A stretch of DNA of 64,000 nucleotides from positions 1 through 64,000 of the forward strand of contig JAAXZN010000040.1 of the NCBI GenBank assembly GCA_012719855.1. The letters run 5' to 3'. This DNA is from Serratia liquefaciens. Its GTDB lineage: Bacteria > Pseudomonadota > Gammaproteobacteria > Enterobacterales > Enterobacteriaceae. Shown piece after piece: positions 34,898 through 43,569 of the stretch (positions are counted from its first letter, which is position 1; the number at the start of each line of letters is the position of its first letter). Made by a program: the position numbers and the translations under genes. The notes beneath the pieces are model-generated. The model had not been told where the DNA came from and did no database searches. It saw only the letters and a list, made by a program, of their open reading frames with translations.

Positions 34898-35737
34898 ATG
34901 AAACATCGCGCTTTGGCCTTAACCTTATTAGCCAGCCTGACCAGCCTCGCCACCGGTGCCGCGCATGCGGACAAACTCGACGACATCAAGAAAGCCGGCG
35001 TAGTGCGTATCGCGGTGTTCGACAGCAATCCGCCGTTTGGTTATATCGACCCGCAGAGCAAAAAGCTGGTGGGTTACGATGTGGATGTCGCCGATGCGAT
35101 CGGCAAAGCGCTGGGCGTGAAGGTTGAGCTGCGAGCCACCAACCCGGCCAACCGCATTCCTTTGCTGGTCTCGAAAAAGGTCGACCTGATTGCCGCTAAC
35201 TTCACCATTACCGACGAGCGCGCCAAGGAAGTGAACTTCAGCGTGCCGTATTTCGCCACCGGCCAGAAATTCATCGCCCATAAAGGCGTGCTGAAAACCC
35301 CGGAAGACATCAAAAAGCTGCGCATTGGCGCGGACAAAGGCACGGTGCAGGAAATTACCCTGCGCGAGCATTATCCGACGGCGAAAGTGATCTCTTACGA
35401 CGACACCCCGCTGGCGTTCGTGGCGCTGCGTAACGGTAACGTGCAGGCGATCACCCAGGATGACGCCAAGCTGGTGGGCCTGCTCGGCAACCTGCCGGCC
35501 GCCCAGAAAGCGGACTTCGAGATCTCGCCGTTCAGCATTACCAAAGAGTACCAGGGGGTTGGCATTCCCAAAGGCGAAGATCGCCTGACCGCCAGCGTTA
35601 ACGACACGCTGATCAAACTGGAAAAGGACGGCGAAGCGGTGAAAATCTACAATCGCTGGTTCGGGCCGGAAACCAAAACCGCTCAACCGCGCGGCGATTT
35701 TACCATCGCACCCTTGGATCAGCAGCCTAAGGCCTGA
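34898..35737 (+). CDS. Polar amino acid ABC transporter substrate-binding protein
   Basis: This 279-aa periplasmic solute-binding protein belongs to family 3. A signal peptide runs to about residue 24 (ends GAAHA) and is followed by DKLDDIKKAGVVRIAVFDSNPPFGY. Family landmarks are GYDVDVADAIGKALG and DLIAANFTITDERAKEVNFS. The substrate is probably an acidic or other polar amino acid, but I cannot name it. It lies in a three-gene cluster with two permeases. An AGGAG site precedes the ATG. E. coli has no such gene next to phoU, so this is an insertion relative to it. Confidence 0.85.
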   Translation: MKHRALALTLLASLTSLATGAAHADKLDDIKKAGVVRIAVFDSNPPFGYIDPQSKKLVGYDVDVADAIGKALGVKVELRATNPANRIPLLVSKKVDLIAANFTITDERAKEVNFSVPYFATGQKFIAHKGVLKTPEDIKKLRIGADKGTVQEITLREHYPTAKVISYDDTPLAFVALRNGNVQAITQDDAKLVGLLGNLPAAQKADFEISPFSITKEYQGVGIPKGEDRLTASVNDTLIKLEKDGEAVKIYNRWFGPETKTAQPRGDFTIAPLDQQPKA

Positions 35738-35765
35738 TTCTGCGAGGTCGTGAAGTCAGAACGGA

Positions 35766-35787
35766 GGGGCGCAGCTTGCTGCGCCCT
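35766..35787 (+). repeat. Intercistronic hairpin after the binding-protein gene
   Basis: GGGCGCAG (35767-35774) and CTGCGCCC (35779-35786) form a perfect stem around CTTG. There is no U-run. It probably protects the binding-protein mRNA or attenuates read-through to the permeases. Confidence 0.65.
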
Positions 35788-35816
35788 AGGCGCATGGTGC
35801 AAAACAAGGACTAGGC

Positions 35817-36542
35817 ATGAATCTGCAACAACTCTCAGACTGGCTGCTGGCGCCGCAGTATCTGAGCTGGTTATGGGATGGCTTCCTGCTGACGCTGTGG
35901 CTTTCCGCCTGTGCGAGCCTGGCAGCCACGCTGCTGGGCTTTTTACTGACGGCGATGCGTGACAGCCGCCTGAGGGTGCTGCGCTGGCTGGCGGTCGGTT
36001 ACAGCTCACTGTTTCGCAATACGCCGCTGCTGGTGCAGCTGTTCTTCTGGTATTTCGCCGCCGGGCAGATTTTGCCGTCTGCCGCCATGCAGTGGCTGAA
36101 TACGCCACACCACATTGGCCCGCTTGAGTGGCCCTCGTTTGAATTTCTGGCCGGTTTCTTCGGCCTGACGCTTTACTCCACCGCTTTTATCGCCGAAGAG
36201 ATCCGCTCAGGCATCCGTGGCGTCGCCAGCGGACAAAAGTACGCCGCCAACGCGCTGGGGCTGACCGGATGGCAGGCCATGCGCTATGTGGTCCTGCCGC
36301 AGGCGCTGAAAATTGCCATGCCGCCGCTGCTGGGCCAATACATGAACGTAATAAAAAACTCCTCGTTGACCATGGCGATCGGCGTCGCTGAACTTTCCTA
36401 TGCTTCTCGTCAGGTAGAAACCGAGACGCTACGCACCTTCCAGGCCTTTGGCGTGGCGACGGTGTTGTATATCGCCATCATTGCGCTATTGGAAGGCTGG
36501 GGCATGTGGCGGCAGCAGCGTAAACCGCTGGGAGGACATTAA
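35817..36542 (+). CDS. Amino acid ABC transporter permease (first subunit)
   Basis: This 241-aa HisM/GltJ-type inner-membrane permease has about five helices. The N-terminal FRNTPLLVQLFFWYF motif and the EAA-like GQKYAANALGLTGWQAMRYVVLPQA are typical of polar amino acid permeases. Its stop precedes the ATG of the second permease by 1 bp, so the two are probably coupled and form a heterodimeric channel. Confidence 0.87.
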   Translation: MNLQQLSDWLLAPQYLSWLWDGFLLTLWLSACASLAATLLGFLLTAMRDSRLRVLRWLAVGYSSLFRNTPLLVQLFFWYFAAGQILPSAAMQWLNTPHHIGPLEWPSFEFLAGFFGLTLYSTAFIAEEIRSGIRGVASGQKYAANALGLTGWQAMRYVVLPQALKIAMPPLLGQYMNVIKNSSLTMAIGVAELSYASRQVETETLRTFQAFGVATVLYIAIIALLEGWGMWRQQRKPLGGH

Positions 36543-36543
36543 G

Positions 36544-37284
36544 ATGGATTTCAGCATCATTTACGACAACCTGGGATATCTGCTGTGGGGCACCTGGCCG
36601 GATGGGCCGCTGGGGGGCGCGGCGCTGACACTGGCTATCAGCCTGATGGCTGGGGTGGCTTCGGCTATTCTCGGCACGCTGCTGGGAGTGGCATTGGCGA
36701 TGTCACGCGGCGTGGTGGCCGGGCTGTTGGCGGCGGTTTTGGGCTTTTTCCGCGCAATTCCGGTGATCATGCTGATTTTCTGGACCTATTTCCTGCTGCC
36801 CATCGTTTTTGGCGTAGATATTCCGGAAATTACCACGGTGGTTTGCGCTCTGGCGTTGATCGCCTCCGCTTATCTGGCGCATGCGGTGAAAGCCGGCATT
36901 GCCGCCATCGGGCCGGGGCAGTGGCAGGCCGGGTTATCGTTGGGCCTGACCCGTTGGCAAACGCTGTGGCTGATCGTGCTGCCGCAGGCGCTGCGCATGA
37001 TGGTGCCGTCGTTTATCAACCAGTGGATTTCGCTGATCAAGGACACCTCCCTGGCCTATATCGTCGGCGTCGGCGAACTGACCTTTCTGGCGACCCAGGT
37101 CAACAACCGCAGCATGGTGTATCCGATGGAGGTATTCCTGTTTATCGCGTTAGTGTACTTCGTGTTCTGCCTGGCGTTGGATCTGCTGGCCAATGCGGTC
37201 AATCGCCGCTACAGCCCGCAGACCCGGGCTGTAAAACGATCATGGCGCTGGTGGCGCAACAAACCGCCGTTACCGGCTAGTTAG
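36544..37284 (+). CDS. Amino acid ABC transporter permease (second subunit)
   Basis: This 246-aa protein is the partner of the preceding permease. It has the FFRAIPVIMLIFWTYF motif and the EAA loop GQWQAGLSLGLTRWQTLWLIVLPQA. The start ATG at 36544 has a GGAGG site at 36531-36535 inside the previous gene. The frame continues further upstream but overlaps the first permease. No ATPase gene follows: the next gene (yieH) is on the other strand and overlaps this stop by 8 bp. Confidence 0.87.
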   Translation: MDFSIIYDNLGYLLWGTWPDGPLGGAALTLAISLMAGVASAILGTLLGVALAMSRGVVAGLLAAVLGFFRAIPVIMLIFWTYFLLPIVFGVDIPEITTVVCALALIASAYLAHAVKAGIAAIGPGQWQAGLSLGLTRWQTLWLIVLPQALRMMVPSFINQWISLIKDTSLAYIVGVGELTFLATQVNNRSMVYPMEVFLFIALVYFVFCLALDLLANAVNRRYSPQTRAVKRSWRWWRNKPPLPAS

Positions 37285-37942
37285 TCAGCTGCCAGCCGCG
37301 CTCGCGCCAGAGCGCCGGTAACTGCGCCAAGTCGTCGAATGCGGTGACCAAAGGGTGATCGATCGGCTGGTTATGCGGATCGGCGCAGAAGTAAAACACC
37401 GGGATCCCGGCGGCTATCCCGGCCTTAGCGCCGGCGGCGGAATCGTCCACCAGGATGCAGCGCTCCACCGGCACCTGCATTTTTTTTGCGGCGTGGAACA
37501 CAATGGCCGGATCCGGCTTCCAGCGTTGAATGTCATAGCCGCTGAACAACCGGTCATCAAAATAGTGCAGCATGTCGGTCAGGCCGAGCGAGTGTTGCAT
37601 CTTGCTGACCGGGCCGTTGGAAACGGTGCACATCGGTACCTTCACCTGCGCCAGCAGTTCACGCGCCCCGGCGATTTGTTGCAGTTCGCTATCGAACAGA
37701 CGGGCCACTTCCTGACGGTACAGCGGCTCTAGCTCCTCTTTTGCCAGCGTGGTGCCCTGTTGTGCATTAACCTGTTCGATAATCTCGTACAGCTTCACCC
37801 CTTTGAATCTTCTGAACACTTCGTCCAGCGACAGGTGGATGCCGTAGTGGGCAAACATGTGCACATAGGCTTTGCTGCACAGCACTTCGCTGTCCACCAG
37901 CGTGCCGTCGCAATCAAACAAAATACAGTCAATCTGGTTCAT
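37277..37942 (-). CDS. yieH: HAD-family sugar phosphatase YieH
   Basis: This HAD hydrolase (221 aa, same as E. coli YieH, reported to act on 6-phosphogluconate) has catalytic DCDGTLVDSE (nucleophile Asp), motif II VSNGP, a motif III Lys in RWKPDP, and motif IV LVDDSAAGAKAG. I start at the ATG at 37942; the frame is open to 37981, but the extra residues are not conserved. It diverges from adeP, as in E. coli. Confidence 0.93.
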   Translation of the reverse strand: MNQIDCILFDCDGTLVDSEVLCSKAYVHMFAHYGIHLSLDEVFRRFKGVKLYEIIEQVNAQQGTTLAKEELEPLYRQEVARLFDSELQQIAGARELLAQVKVPMCTVSNGPVSKMQHSLGLTDMLHYFDDRLFSGYDIQRWKPDPAIVFHAAKKMQVPVERCILVDDSAAGAKAGIAAGIPVFYFCADPHNQPIDHPLVTAFDDLAQLPALWRERGWQLTN

Positions 37943-38166
37943 CAGGGTCAGTGTCCTTCGAGTCAACAGCGATAATGCCACTTTAACCGCATCAGGCAGG
38001 ATTGCGACTGCTGAATCCCGGTTTTCCGATGAATATCAGCAAATACAACCTGTTGGGATTTATAGCCGTAAAGACGGCGAAAAAAACCTGTGAGCGGCGT
38101 CAAAACCCTGACTTTTTGTTATAGGATAGCCGGCGACTGTCCATTCCCCTCTTCGGAATTCTGATA

Positions 38167-39504
38167 ATGAGCAAACCAGTATCTGGCCTTGACGTCGAGC
38201 AAGGCTTGCTTGGGCGCGTGTTTAAACTCAAGCAACATGGCACAACGGCGCGTACGGAAACGATTGCCGGTATTACTACCTTCTTGACCATGGTGTATAT
38301 CGTGTTCGTTAACCCCCAAATCCTGGGCGCGGCGGGCATGGATACGCAGGCAGTGTTCGTGACAACCTGTCTGATTGCCGCTTTCGGCAGTATTTTCATG
38401 GGCCTGCTGGCGAATCTGCCGGTAGCGCTGGCACCGGCGATGGGCCTCAATGCGTTCTTCGCGTTTGTGGTGGTCGGCGCGATGGGCATCTCATGGCAGA
38501 TTGGCATGGGCGCCATTTTCTGGGGGGCAGTTGGTTTATTGCTGCTGACCATTTTCCGCGTCCGCTACTGGATGATTGCCAATATTCCGATGAGCCTGCG
38601 GGTGGGTATTACCAGCGGTATCGGTCTGTTTATCGGTATGATGGGGCTGAAAAACGCCGGTATTGTGGTGGCTAACCCGGATACGCTGGTGACCATCGGT
38701 AGCCTGACTTCGCACAACGTGCTGCTCGGCGCGCTGGGCTTCTTTATCATCGCGGTATTGTCTTCACGCAACTTCCATGCGGCAGTGCTGATTTCTATTG
38801 TGGTCACTACGCTGATCGGTTGGGCGCTGGGGGATGTGAAATACGGCGGTGTCTTCTCGATGCCCCCGAACATTACCTCGGTAGTGGGTCAGGTTGATCT
38901 GGCTGGGGCGTTGAATATTGGCCTGGCCGGGGTGATTTTCTCCTTTATGCTGGTCAACCTGTTCGACTCCTCAGGCACCCTGATTGGCGTGACCGACAAG
39001 GCCGGGCTGACGGATGACAAGGGCAAGTTCCCGCGCATGAAGCAGGCACTGTATGTCGACAGCATCAGTTCGGTAGCCGGTTCCTTTGTCGGCACTTCTT
39101 CGGTTACCGCCTATATTGAAAGCTCCGCCGGGGTGTCCGTCGGTGGCCGTACCGGCCTGACCGCCGTGGTAACCGGCATCCTGTTCCTGCTGGTGATTTT
39201 CCTGTCGCCGCTGGCGGGTATGGTGCCGGCTTATGCCGCAGCCGGCGCGCTGATCTACGTTGGTGTGTTGATGACCTCCAGCCTGGCGCGGGTGAAGTGG
39301 GATGACCTGACCGAAGCCGTTCCGGCGTTCGTCACGGCAGTCATGATGCCGTTCAGCTTCTCGATCACCGAAGGTATTGCGCTTGGCTTTATTTCCTACT
39401 GCGTGATGAAGCTCGGGACCGGTCGCTGGCGCGAAATCAGCCCATGCGTGGTGGTAGTGGCGCTGTTGTTTGTACTGAAAATTGTGTTTGTAGACGGCCA
39501 TTAA
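38167..39504 (+). CDS. adeP: Adenine permease AdeP (YieG)
   Basis: This 445-aa, 12-14-helix purine:H+ symporter belongs to the AzgA-like branch of the NCS2 family. It has TIAGITTFLTMVYIVFVNPQ near the N-terminus and the substrate-site stretches ALAPAMGLNAFFAF and SSAGVSVGGRTGLTAVVTG. Length equals E. coli AdeP, and the location beside yieH is the same. The 224-bp upstream region shows no PurR-type operator that I can recognise. Confidence 0.93.
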   Translation: MSKPVSGLDVEQGLLGRVFKLKQHGTTARTETIAGITTFLTMVYIVFVNPQILGAAGMDTQAVFVTTCLIAAFGSIFMGLLANLPVALAPAMGLNAFFAFVVVGAMGISWQIGMGAIFWGAVGLLLLTIFRVRYWMIANIPMSLRVGITSGIGLFIGMMGLKNAGIVVANPDTLVTIGSLTSHNVLLGALGFFIIAVLSSRNFHAAVLISIVVTTLIGWALGDVKYGGVFSMPPNITSVVGQVDLAGALNIGLAGVIFSFMLVNLFDSSGTLIGVTDKAGLTDDKGKFPRMKQALYVDSISSVAGSFVGTSSVTAYIESSAGVSVGGRTGLTAVVTGILFLLVIFLSPLAGMVPAYAAAGALIYVGVLMTSSLARVKWDDLTEAVPAFVTAVMMPFSFSITEGIALGFISYCVMKLGTGRWREISPCVVVVALLFVLKIVFVDGH

Positions 39505-39511
39505 TACGGCA

Positions 39512-39533
39512 AGGGCCGACGCTGGTCGGCCCT
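39512..39533. terminator. Bidirectional hairpin between adeP and the hydrolase-like gene
   Basis: AGGGCCGAC (39512-39520) pairs perfectly with GTCGGCCCT (39525-39533) around GCTG. It lies between two convergent genes. The T-run is imperfect on the plus side (GTTATCTTTT). Confidence 0.7.
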
Positions 39534-39541
39534 GTTATCTT

Positions 39542-40591
39542 TTAGGCACCCGGCGTCGCATCGGGCGCCTGCTGCAACATCCACTGTAAAGGCCGTTTAA
39601 AACGGGCCCGCCAGCCGCCGTCAGGATCCTCTCCCTGAGAAAAATGCAGCGTTTCAACCTGGTTATTCTCACTGAACAAATTGGCGAAATGCATCGCCAG
39701 CGCCTGATCGCTGAAGTTTTGCCGATCGTAATATGCCACCACCAACCGCTTATTGGCCGCCAGCGATTGCTGAGCCTGCTTGATCTCACCATTGGGGGCG
39801 ATCAGCATCGCGCCTGCATAAAGCTGCGGGTATTTGGCCAGCAGATTGGCGGCGTGCAGCGCTCCTTGCCCACGAGCGGTCAGGTAGATCCGTTGCGGAT
39901 TGAGCTTTAACTCCGCGGCCGGCTGCAAAGCCCGCTGGATCGCGCTTTGAGTGCTTTCGTCACTGTAATTCGACCAGCGGAAGCTGTTCTCCGACAGCAT
40001 CTGGGTACCGTTGATCTCGACATAGGCCACGCCCATCTCGCTAAACAACAAACGCTCTTCGGGGGTGATACCGGCGCTCTTGCCGTAGGTATGCAGGTAC
40101 ACCACCGTTGGCCAGCCACCGGCAGGCGGTGTGCCTTCAGGAATGGCATAGCTGGCTTTGCCTTCGTACCAATGCGCATGTTGCAGGTAACGGGCTTTGG
40201 TGACCGCCAAAATTGATTGATAGGTCCTGCTGTGCTGAATGCTATTGAAGGCGTCGTCCTCCAACAGGTTGTAGTAATACCACAACCCGCGATCGGCACT
40301 CAGTTGCAGATAGCGTTCAGCCAGTTCGGTTTGGCCCTTTTCCGCCGAAGAGGCCGCCAGTTGATAGGGGGCCCATATGTTCCGCCCGTCTTCACGCATC
40401 AGCGTCAGGTACAGCGACATGGCCGCAATCCTTTTGTCTTCCTGGCCCTGTGCGGTACGTGGATATTGGGCATTCAACGGGCTATGTACCGGCAGCTCGA
40501 TCGGCTCTTCTCCGGCGGGATAACGCATTTCTGTGGCTAATAGTGGTCTGGTGATGAAAGCCAGTAATATGGCTAATATGAAAAAATACAT
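39542..40591 (-). CDS. Secreted alpha/beta-hydrolase-like protein lacking the nucleophile motif
   Basis: A signal peptide (MYFFILAILLAFITRPLLA, residues 1-19) is followed by a helical region with repeat-like features (about 50-140). An alpha/beta-hydrolase-like domain comes next (about 150-349). The segment WPTVVYLHTYGKSAG resembles the oxyanion-hole strand. IYLTARGQGALHAANLLAKYP sits at the nucleophile elbow, where a GxSxG is expected but ARGQG (239-243) is found. No clear catalytic His appears near the C-terminus. Function unknown; it may be a binding or scaffold pseudoenzyme. It is absent from this site in E. coli. Confidence 0.6.
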   Translation of the reverse strand: MYFFILAILLAFITRPLLATEMRYPAGEEPIELPVHSPLNAQYPRTAQGQEDKRIAAMSLYLTLMREDGRNIWAPYQLAASSAEKGQTELAERYLQLSADRGLWYYYNLLEDDAFNSIQHSRTYQSILAVTKARYLQHAHWYEGKASYAIPEGTPPAGGWPTVVYLHTYGKSAGITPEERLLFSEMGVAYVEINGTQMLSENSFRWSNYSDESTQSAIQRALQPAAELKLNPQRIYLTARGQGALHAANLLAKYPQLYAGAMLIAPNGEIKQAQQSLAANKRLVVAYYDRQNFSDQALAMHFANLFSENNQVETLHFSQGEDPDGGWRARFKRPLQWMLQQAPDATPGA

Positions 40592-40687
40592 AATTTAATG
40601 ACTTTATTTTTAATGGGTTATAGGTAGATCTCTCATTGGTGTGACGCCTTCAGTTAATTTTTCTCCGAAGGCGTCTGTAAAAGGCGT

Positions 40688-41254
40688 TTATTTCAGACGA
40701 CGAATATAATCGTTGAATGCGGACAGCTGTCCGGTCAGGAAGTCCAGCGTGCCCTGGTCAATCAACTCCCCAGCCTGAGCATCCACTTTATTCTGGATCA
40801 CGCCGCCCATAAATTCCGGCTTGTTCATCACCATGGCATCGAGAAACACCAGGATCTGGCGCAGGTGATACTGGCAGCGCGCGCCACCAATCGGCCCCAT
40901 AGAGCTGGTCTGAATGGCTACGGGTTTACCGGCTAACGGCTGGTTCGGCAGGCGGGACAGCCAGTCGATGGCGTTTTTTAACCCGCCCGGCACCGAGTAG
41001 TTATATTCCGGGGTAACGATGATAACGCCGTCCGCCTGACGGATTTGCTCTGCGATCGCTTCCACTGCAGCAGGGAAACCTTCTTCCTGTTGCACATCGG
41101 CATCATACAGCGGGATATCACGGATTGAAGGAAGCGCTTCGATGGTGACGCCTTGTGGCGCAAGGCCCGGTAGGGCATTGGCGACCATGGCGTTGTACGA
41201 GCCTTTACGCAGGCTGCCGAGCAGGGTAACGATTTTTAATGCTTGGTCTGACAT
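40688..41254 (-). CDS. chrR: NADPH-dependent quinone/chromate reductase YieF (ChrR)
   Basis: YieF is an FMN flavoprotein that reduces quinones and, in E. coli, chromate in two-electron steps. The 188-aa length equals E. coli. The FMN phosphate loop is LLGSLRKGSYNAMV (about 10-23), and the isoalloxazine contacts are TPEYNYSVPGGLKNAIDW. The gene order adeP-yieF-yieE is kept, apart from the inserted hydrolase-like gene. Confidence 0.94.
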   Translation of the reverse strand: MSDQALKIVTLLGSLRKGSYNAMVANALPGLAPQGVTIEALPSIRDIPLYDADVQQEEGFPAAVEAIAEQIRQADGVIIVTPEYNYSVPGGLKNAIDWLSRLPNQPLAGKPVAIQTSSMGPIGGARCQYHLRQILVFLDAMVMNKPEFMGGVIQNKVDAQAGELIDQGTLDFLTGQLSAFNDYIRRLK

Positions 41255-41433
41255 GGTGATTCTCCCTTTCGAATGAACAGATTCAGCTTAGAACATCAGG
41301 AGATAGTAGGGCAAAGCTGCAGGAGAGAATAGATGATTGCTGAATATTTAGCTGACTTTACAGTTTTATGCAGAAATTTATGCGTTAAAGAAAGTTTTAT
41401 CTCAGGGTTTCGCCACAGGGTAAGCGGTTGATG

Positions 41434-42159
41434 TCAGCGGTTAAGTGACAGGCTGGTCAGTTTGATAAAGCGGGTGGAACTGGCCGGTGCGCGTGGAGAG
41501 ATCTCGCCGTTTTTCTGCAGGCCTTTATGGGTTTCATACTGCCAACATACCAAGCGTTCGAGAACAGGTTCGCGCGCGCAAGCCCAGCTCAGATATTCGT
41601 CGGCATCGCTCATCACCTGAACCTGGGGGGTGATGCTGGATCGCAGGTGACCCGAAAAAGGGTGCAGCAGCAGCGTCGATTGCCCGCTGTTACCCAGGCC
41701 GGAAATTTTCAACACGCTTTGACGGATGCTCCACAGCTGCGTTTCCGCCTCCAGCCGATCGTATTGCGCACTGATCCAGGCACTTTCCGCCGGCGTTTGA
41801 AATTGGTCTTGCAGTCTTTTCTGTTGCCCGCCCCGGGCGCGCATGACTTCAATATCCAGCCCCACCTTGCCTTCATCGCTCAACAAAACCCCGACCGTAT
41901 CGCTGGCGTAGGCCAGGCTGAAATCAGGCAGGTGGTTATCGACAAAACAGGGACGACCGGTCGGGGTGGTAGCGATGGGGGGCAATGTCGGCAGGCCGTA
42001 GAGATAAAACATCATTTCGGCGAGCAGGATGCGCCCCTGCAGAAAGCGTTGGCGGCGTTTAACGGAAAAAGCAGCGGTAGCAGCGACGATCTCGGCGGAG
42101 AGTCTCCGGGTATCCAGTGCGGTGGACGTGGGGATCCATCGGGCAAAATGACACGCCAT
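41434..42159 (-). CDS. yieE: YieE-type 4'-phosphopantetheinyl transferase relative
   Basis: This 241-aa Sfp-superfamily protein resembles E. coli YieE, which is also next to yieF. The Mg-binding motif GLDIE is present (100-104). The second family motif, usually WxxKEAxxK, reads WSIRQSVLK (143-151): Lys-Glu has become Arg-Gln, although the final Lys remains. As I recall, E. coli YieE is similarly altered here (LRRSVLK). Carrier-protein transfer activity is therefore doubtful. It lies 96 bp after an N-hydroxylase gene on the same strand and could be cotranscribed with it. Confidence 0.72.
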   Translation of the reverse strand: MACHFARWIPTSTALDTRRLSAEIVAATAAFSVKRRQRFLQGRILLAEMMFYLYGLPTLPPIATTPTGRPCFVDNHLPDFSLAYASDTVGVLLSDEGKVGLDIEVMRARGGQQKRLQDQFQTPAESAWISAQYDRLEAETQLWSIRQSVLKISGLGNSGQSTLLLHPFSGHLRSSITPQVQVMSDADEYLSWACAREPVLERLVCWQYETHKGLQKNGEISPRAPASSTRFIKLTSLSLNR

Positions 42160-42255
42160 TATTCACTCCATACCAGAGGGGTTGCTGAAAACGCAGGGGA
42201 GTTAGATTAAGCATAAGTCGAGGATTTATCATTAAAAAACAGTATGCGTTTTATC

Positions 42256-43569
42256 CTATTTATCTGTTTGAGTAATATCATTGTCCGGGGCAGCGTCACT
42301 CCACCATTGGATCAGCGAGGCGTTTGGCGCCAGATCAAAATGGGGTTTACCGAGCAGATGATTGAGAATGCGTGCTGAGCGCCAGGCCATCAGGCTGAGC
42401 CCGCCTTCCGCGCTGCCGTGGCTGTGGATACCGGCATTCACCGCATAAATGCGATTCTGCTCAGGCCCCTGCCATTCGAGGTTAAAATCGGGCAGTAACG
42501 GCAAGTGTTGTTGGTCGTCGAAAGGAATGCGTGGCAACAGGGGTTTCAAATAGGCAGGGAGTGAAGGGCGATAACCGGTGGCTAAAATGACGACATCGGC
42601 ATTAAATCCTTCCTGGCGATTTTCAAGACCGTGTCGGGTTCGCAATTGGAACCCTTTGCCCGTCGGCTCGATCGCCAGCAGCGTGCGATGCGGCAAAAGA
42701 CGCACGTTGCGCGGCTGGTGCATCACATCGAAACGCATATAAAGCTCCCGGTACAAAGTACGTAACGTATGGTTGCTAATACCGTCGGCCGGCAGTTTCT
42801 GAGTCTTGAGTTCGCGCTCGCGGATGTCCTGCGGCAACGTATAAAAATAATCGACGTACTCCGGAGTGAAATATTCATTGGTGAAGGCAGACTCATCCAG
42901 CGGCTGAAAATTGGGCCGACGGGAAATCCAGTCGAGCTGGGCCGGTTCGCCCCAGTGACCCCGCAGCGCATTCAGAAAAATATCGGCACCGCTTTGGCCG
43001 CCGCCAATTACCGCCACCCGCTTACCTGTCAGATCCGGATTACGAAGGGCGATTTCGGCGGCATGCAGGCAGTTTTCGCCCAGCGCCGGATAAAACTCCT
43101 CAGGCAGCCAGGGATCGTGGCCGGTGCCCAGACAGATATTCTTCGCCCACAGGGTTTGGTCGAGGGTGCGTACCTCGAACAGCTGTTTGTCATCGTCAAA
43201 ATCAATGCTTTCAACCGACTGAGAAAACTGTAACCCTTCTAATCTATTACAGGCCCAGCTCAAATAATCTGAGAACTCTTCGCGGCTGATGATTTGCTGT
43301 TCGGTGATCAAAAAACGATAAATTTTTTTCTGCTCGACCAGGTAATTGATAAAGGAGAATTGGCTGCGAGGCGTCACCGCGGTGACCAGGTCCTGCAGGA
43401 CATAGGTCTGCATATAAGCGGAAGGTAACAGCATACCGGGATGCCAGCGGAAGCTGGCGTTGCGATCGAGAAAGGCATAGTTAAGGGCACCACTTTCATA
43501 GGCCAGCGCCGCCAGGCTGAGGTTGAACGGGCCCAGGCCAACGCCGAGTAAATCCAGTGGTTCATTCAT
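42256..43569 (-). CDS. L-lysine/L-ornithine N-monooxygenase (siderophore type)
   Basis: This 437-aa flavoprotein belongs to the IucD/PvdA/SidA family, which hydroxylates the side-chain amine of lysine or ornithine for hydroxamate siderophores. It has FAD motif GVGLGPFN (9-16), NADPH motif GGGQSG (189-194), and the late ATGY motif (LATGYRPSLP). Length is close to IucD (about 445 aa). No other siderophore biosynthesis, export or receptor gene is adjacent, and I found no good Fur box upstream. Substrate choice between lysine and ornithine cannot be made from sequence alone. Confidence 0.87.
   Translation of the reverse strand: MNEPLDLLGVGLGPFNLSLAALAYESGALNYAFLDRNASFRWHPGMLLPSAYMQTYVLQDLVTAVTPRSQFSFINYLVEQKKIYRFLITEQQIISREEFSDYLSWACNRLEGLQFSQSVESIDFDDDKQLFEVRTLDQTLWAKNICLGTGHDPWLPEEFYPALGENCLHAAEIALRNPDLTGKRVAVIGGGQSGADIFLNALRGHWGEPAQLDWISRRPNFQPLDESAFTNEYFTPEYVDYFYTLPQDIRERELKTQKLPADGISNHTLRTLYRELYMRFDVMHQPRNVRLLPHRTLLAIEPTGKGFQLRTRHGLENRQEGFNADVVILATGYRPSLPAYLKPLLPRIPFDDQQHLPLLPDFNLEWQGPEQNRIYAVNAGIHSHGSAEGGLSLMAWRSARILNHLLGKPHFDLAPNASLIQWWSDAAPDNDITQTDK

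Noticed and set aside
34898-37284. Assignment of the ABC cluster as GltIJKL (glutamate/aspartate)
   Set aside because: Family-level features fit several polar amino acid systems, the ATPase is missing, and no residue pattern settles the ligand.
37943-38166. PurR operator or purine riboswitch before adeP
   Set aside because: No ACGCAAACGTTTGCGT-like palindrome and no recognisable riboswitch core.
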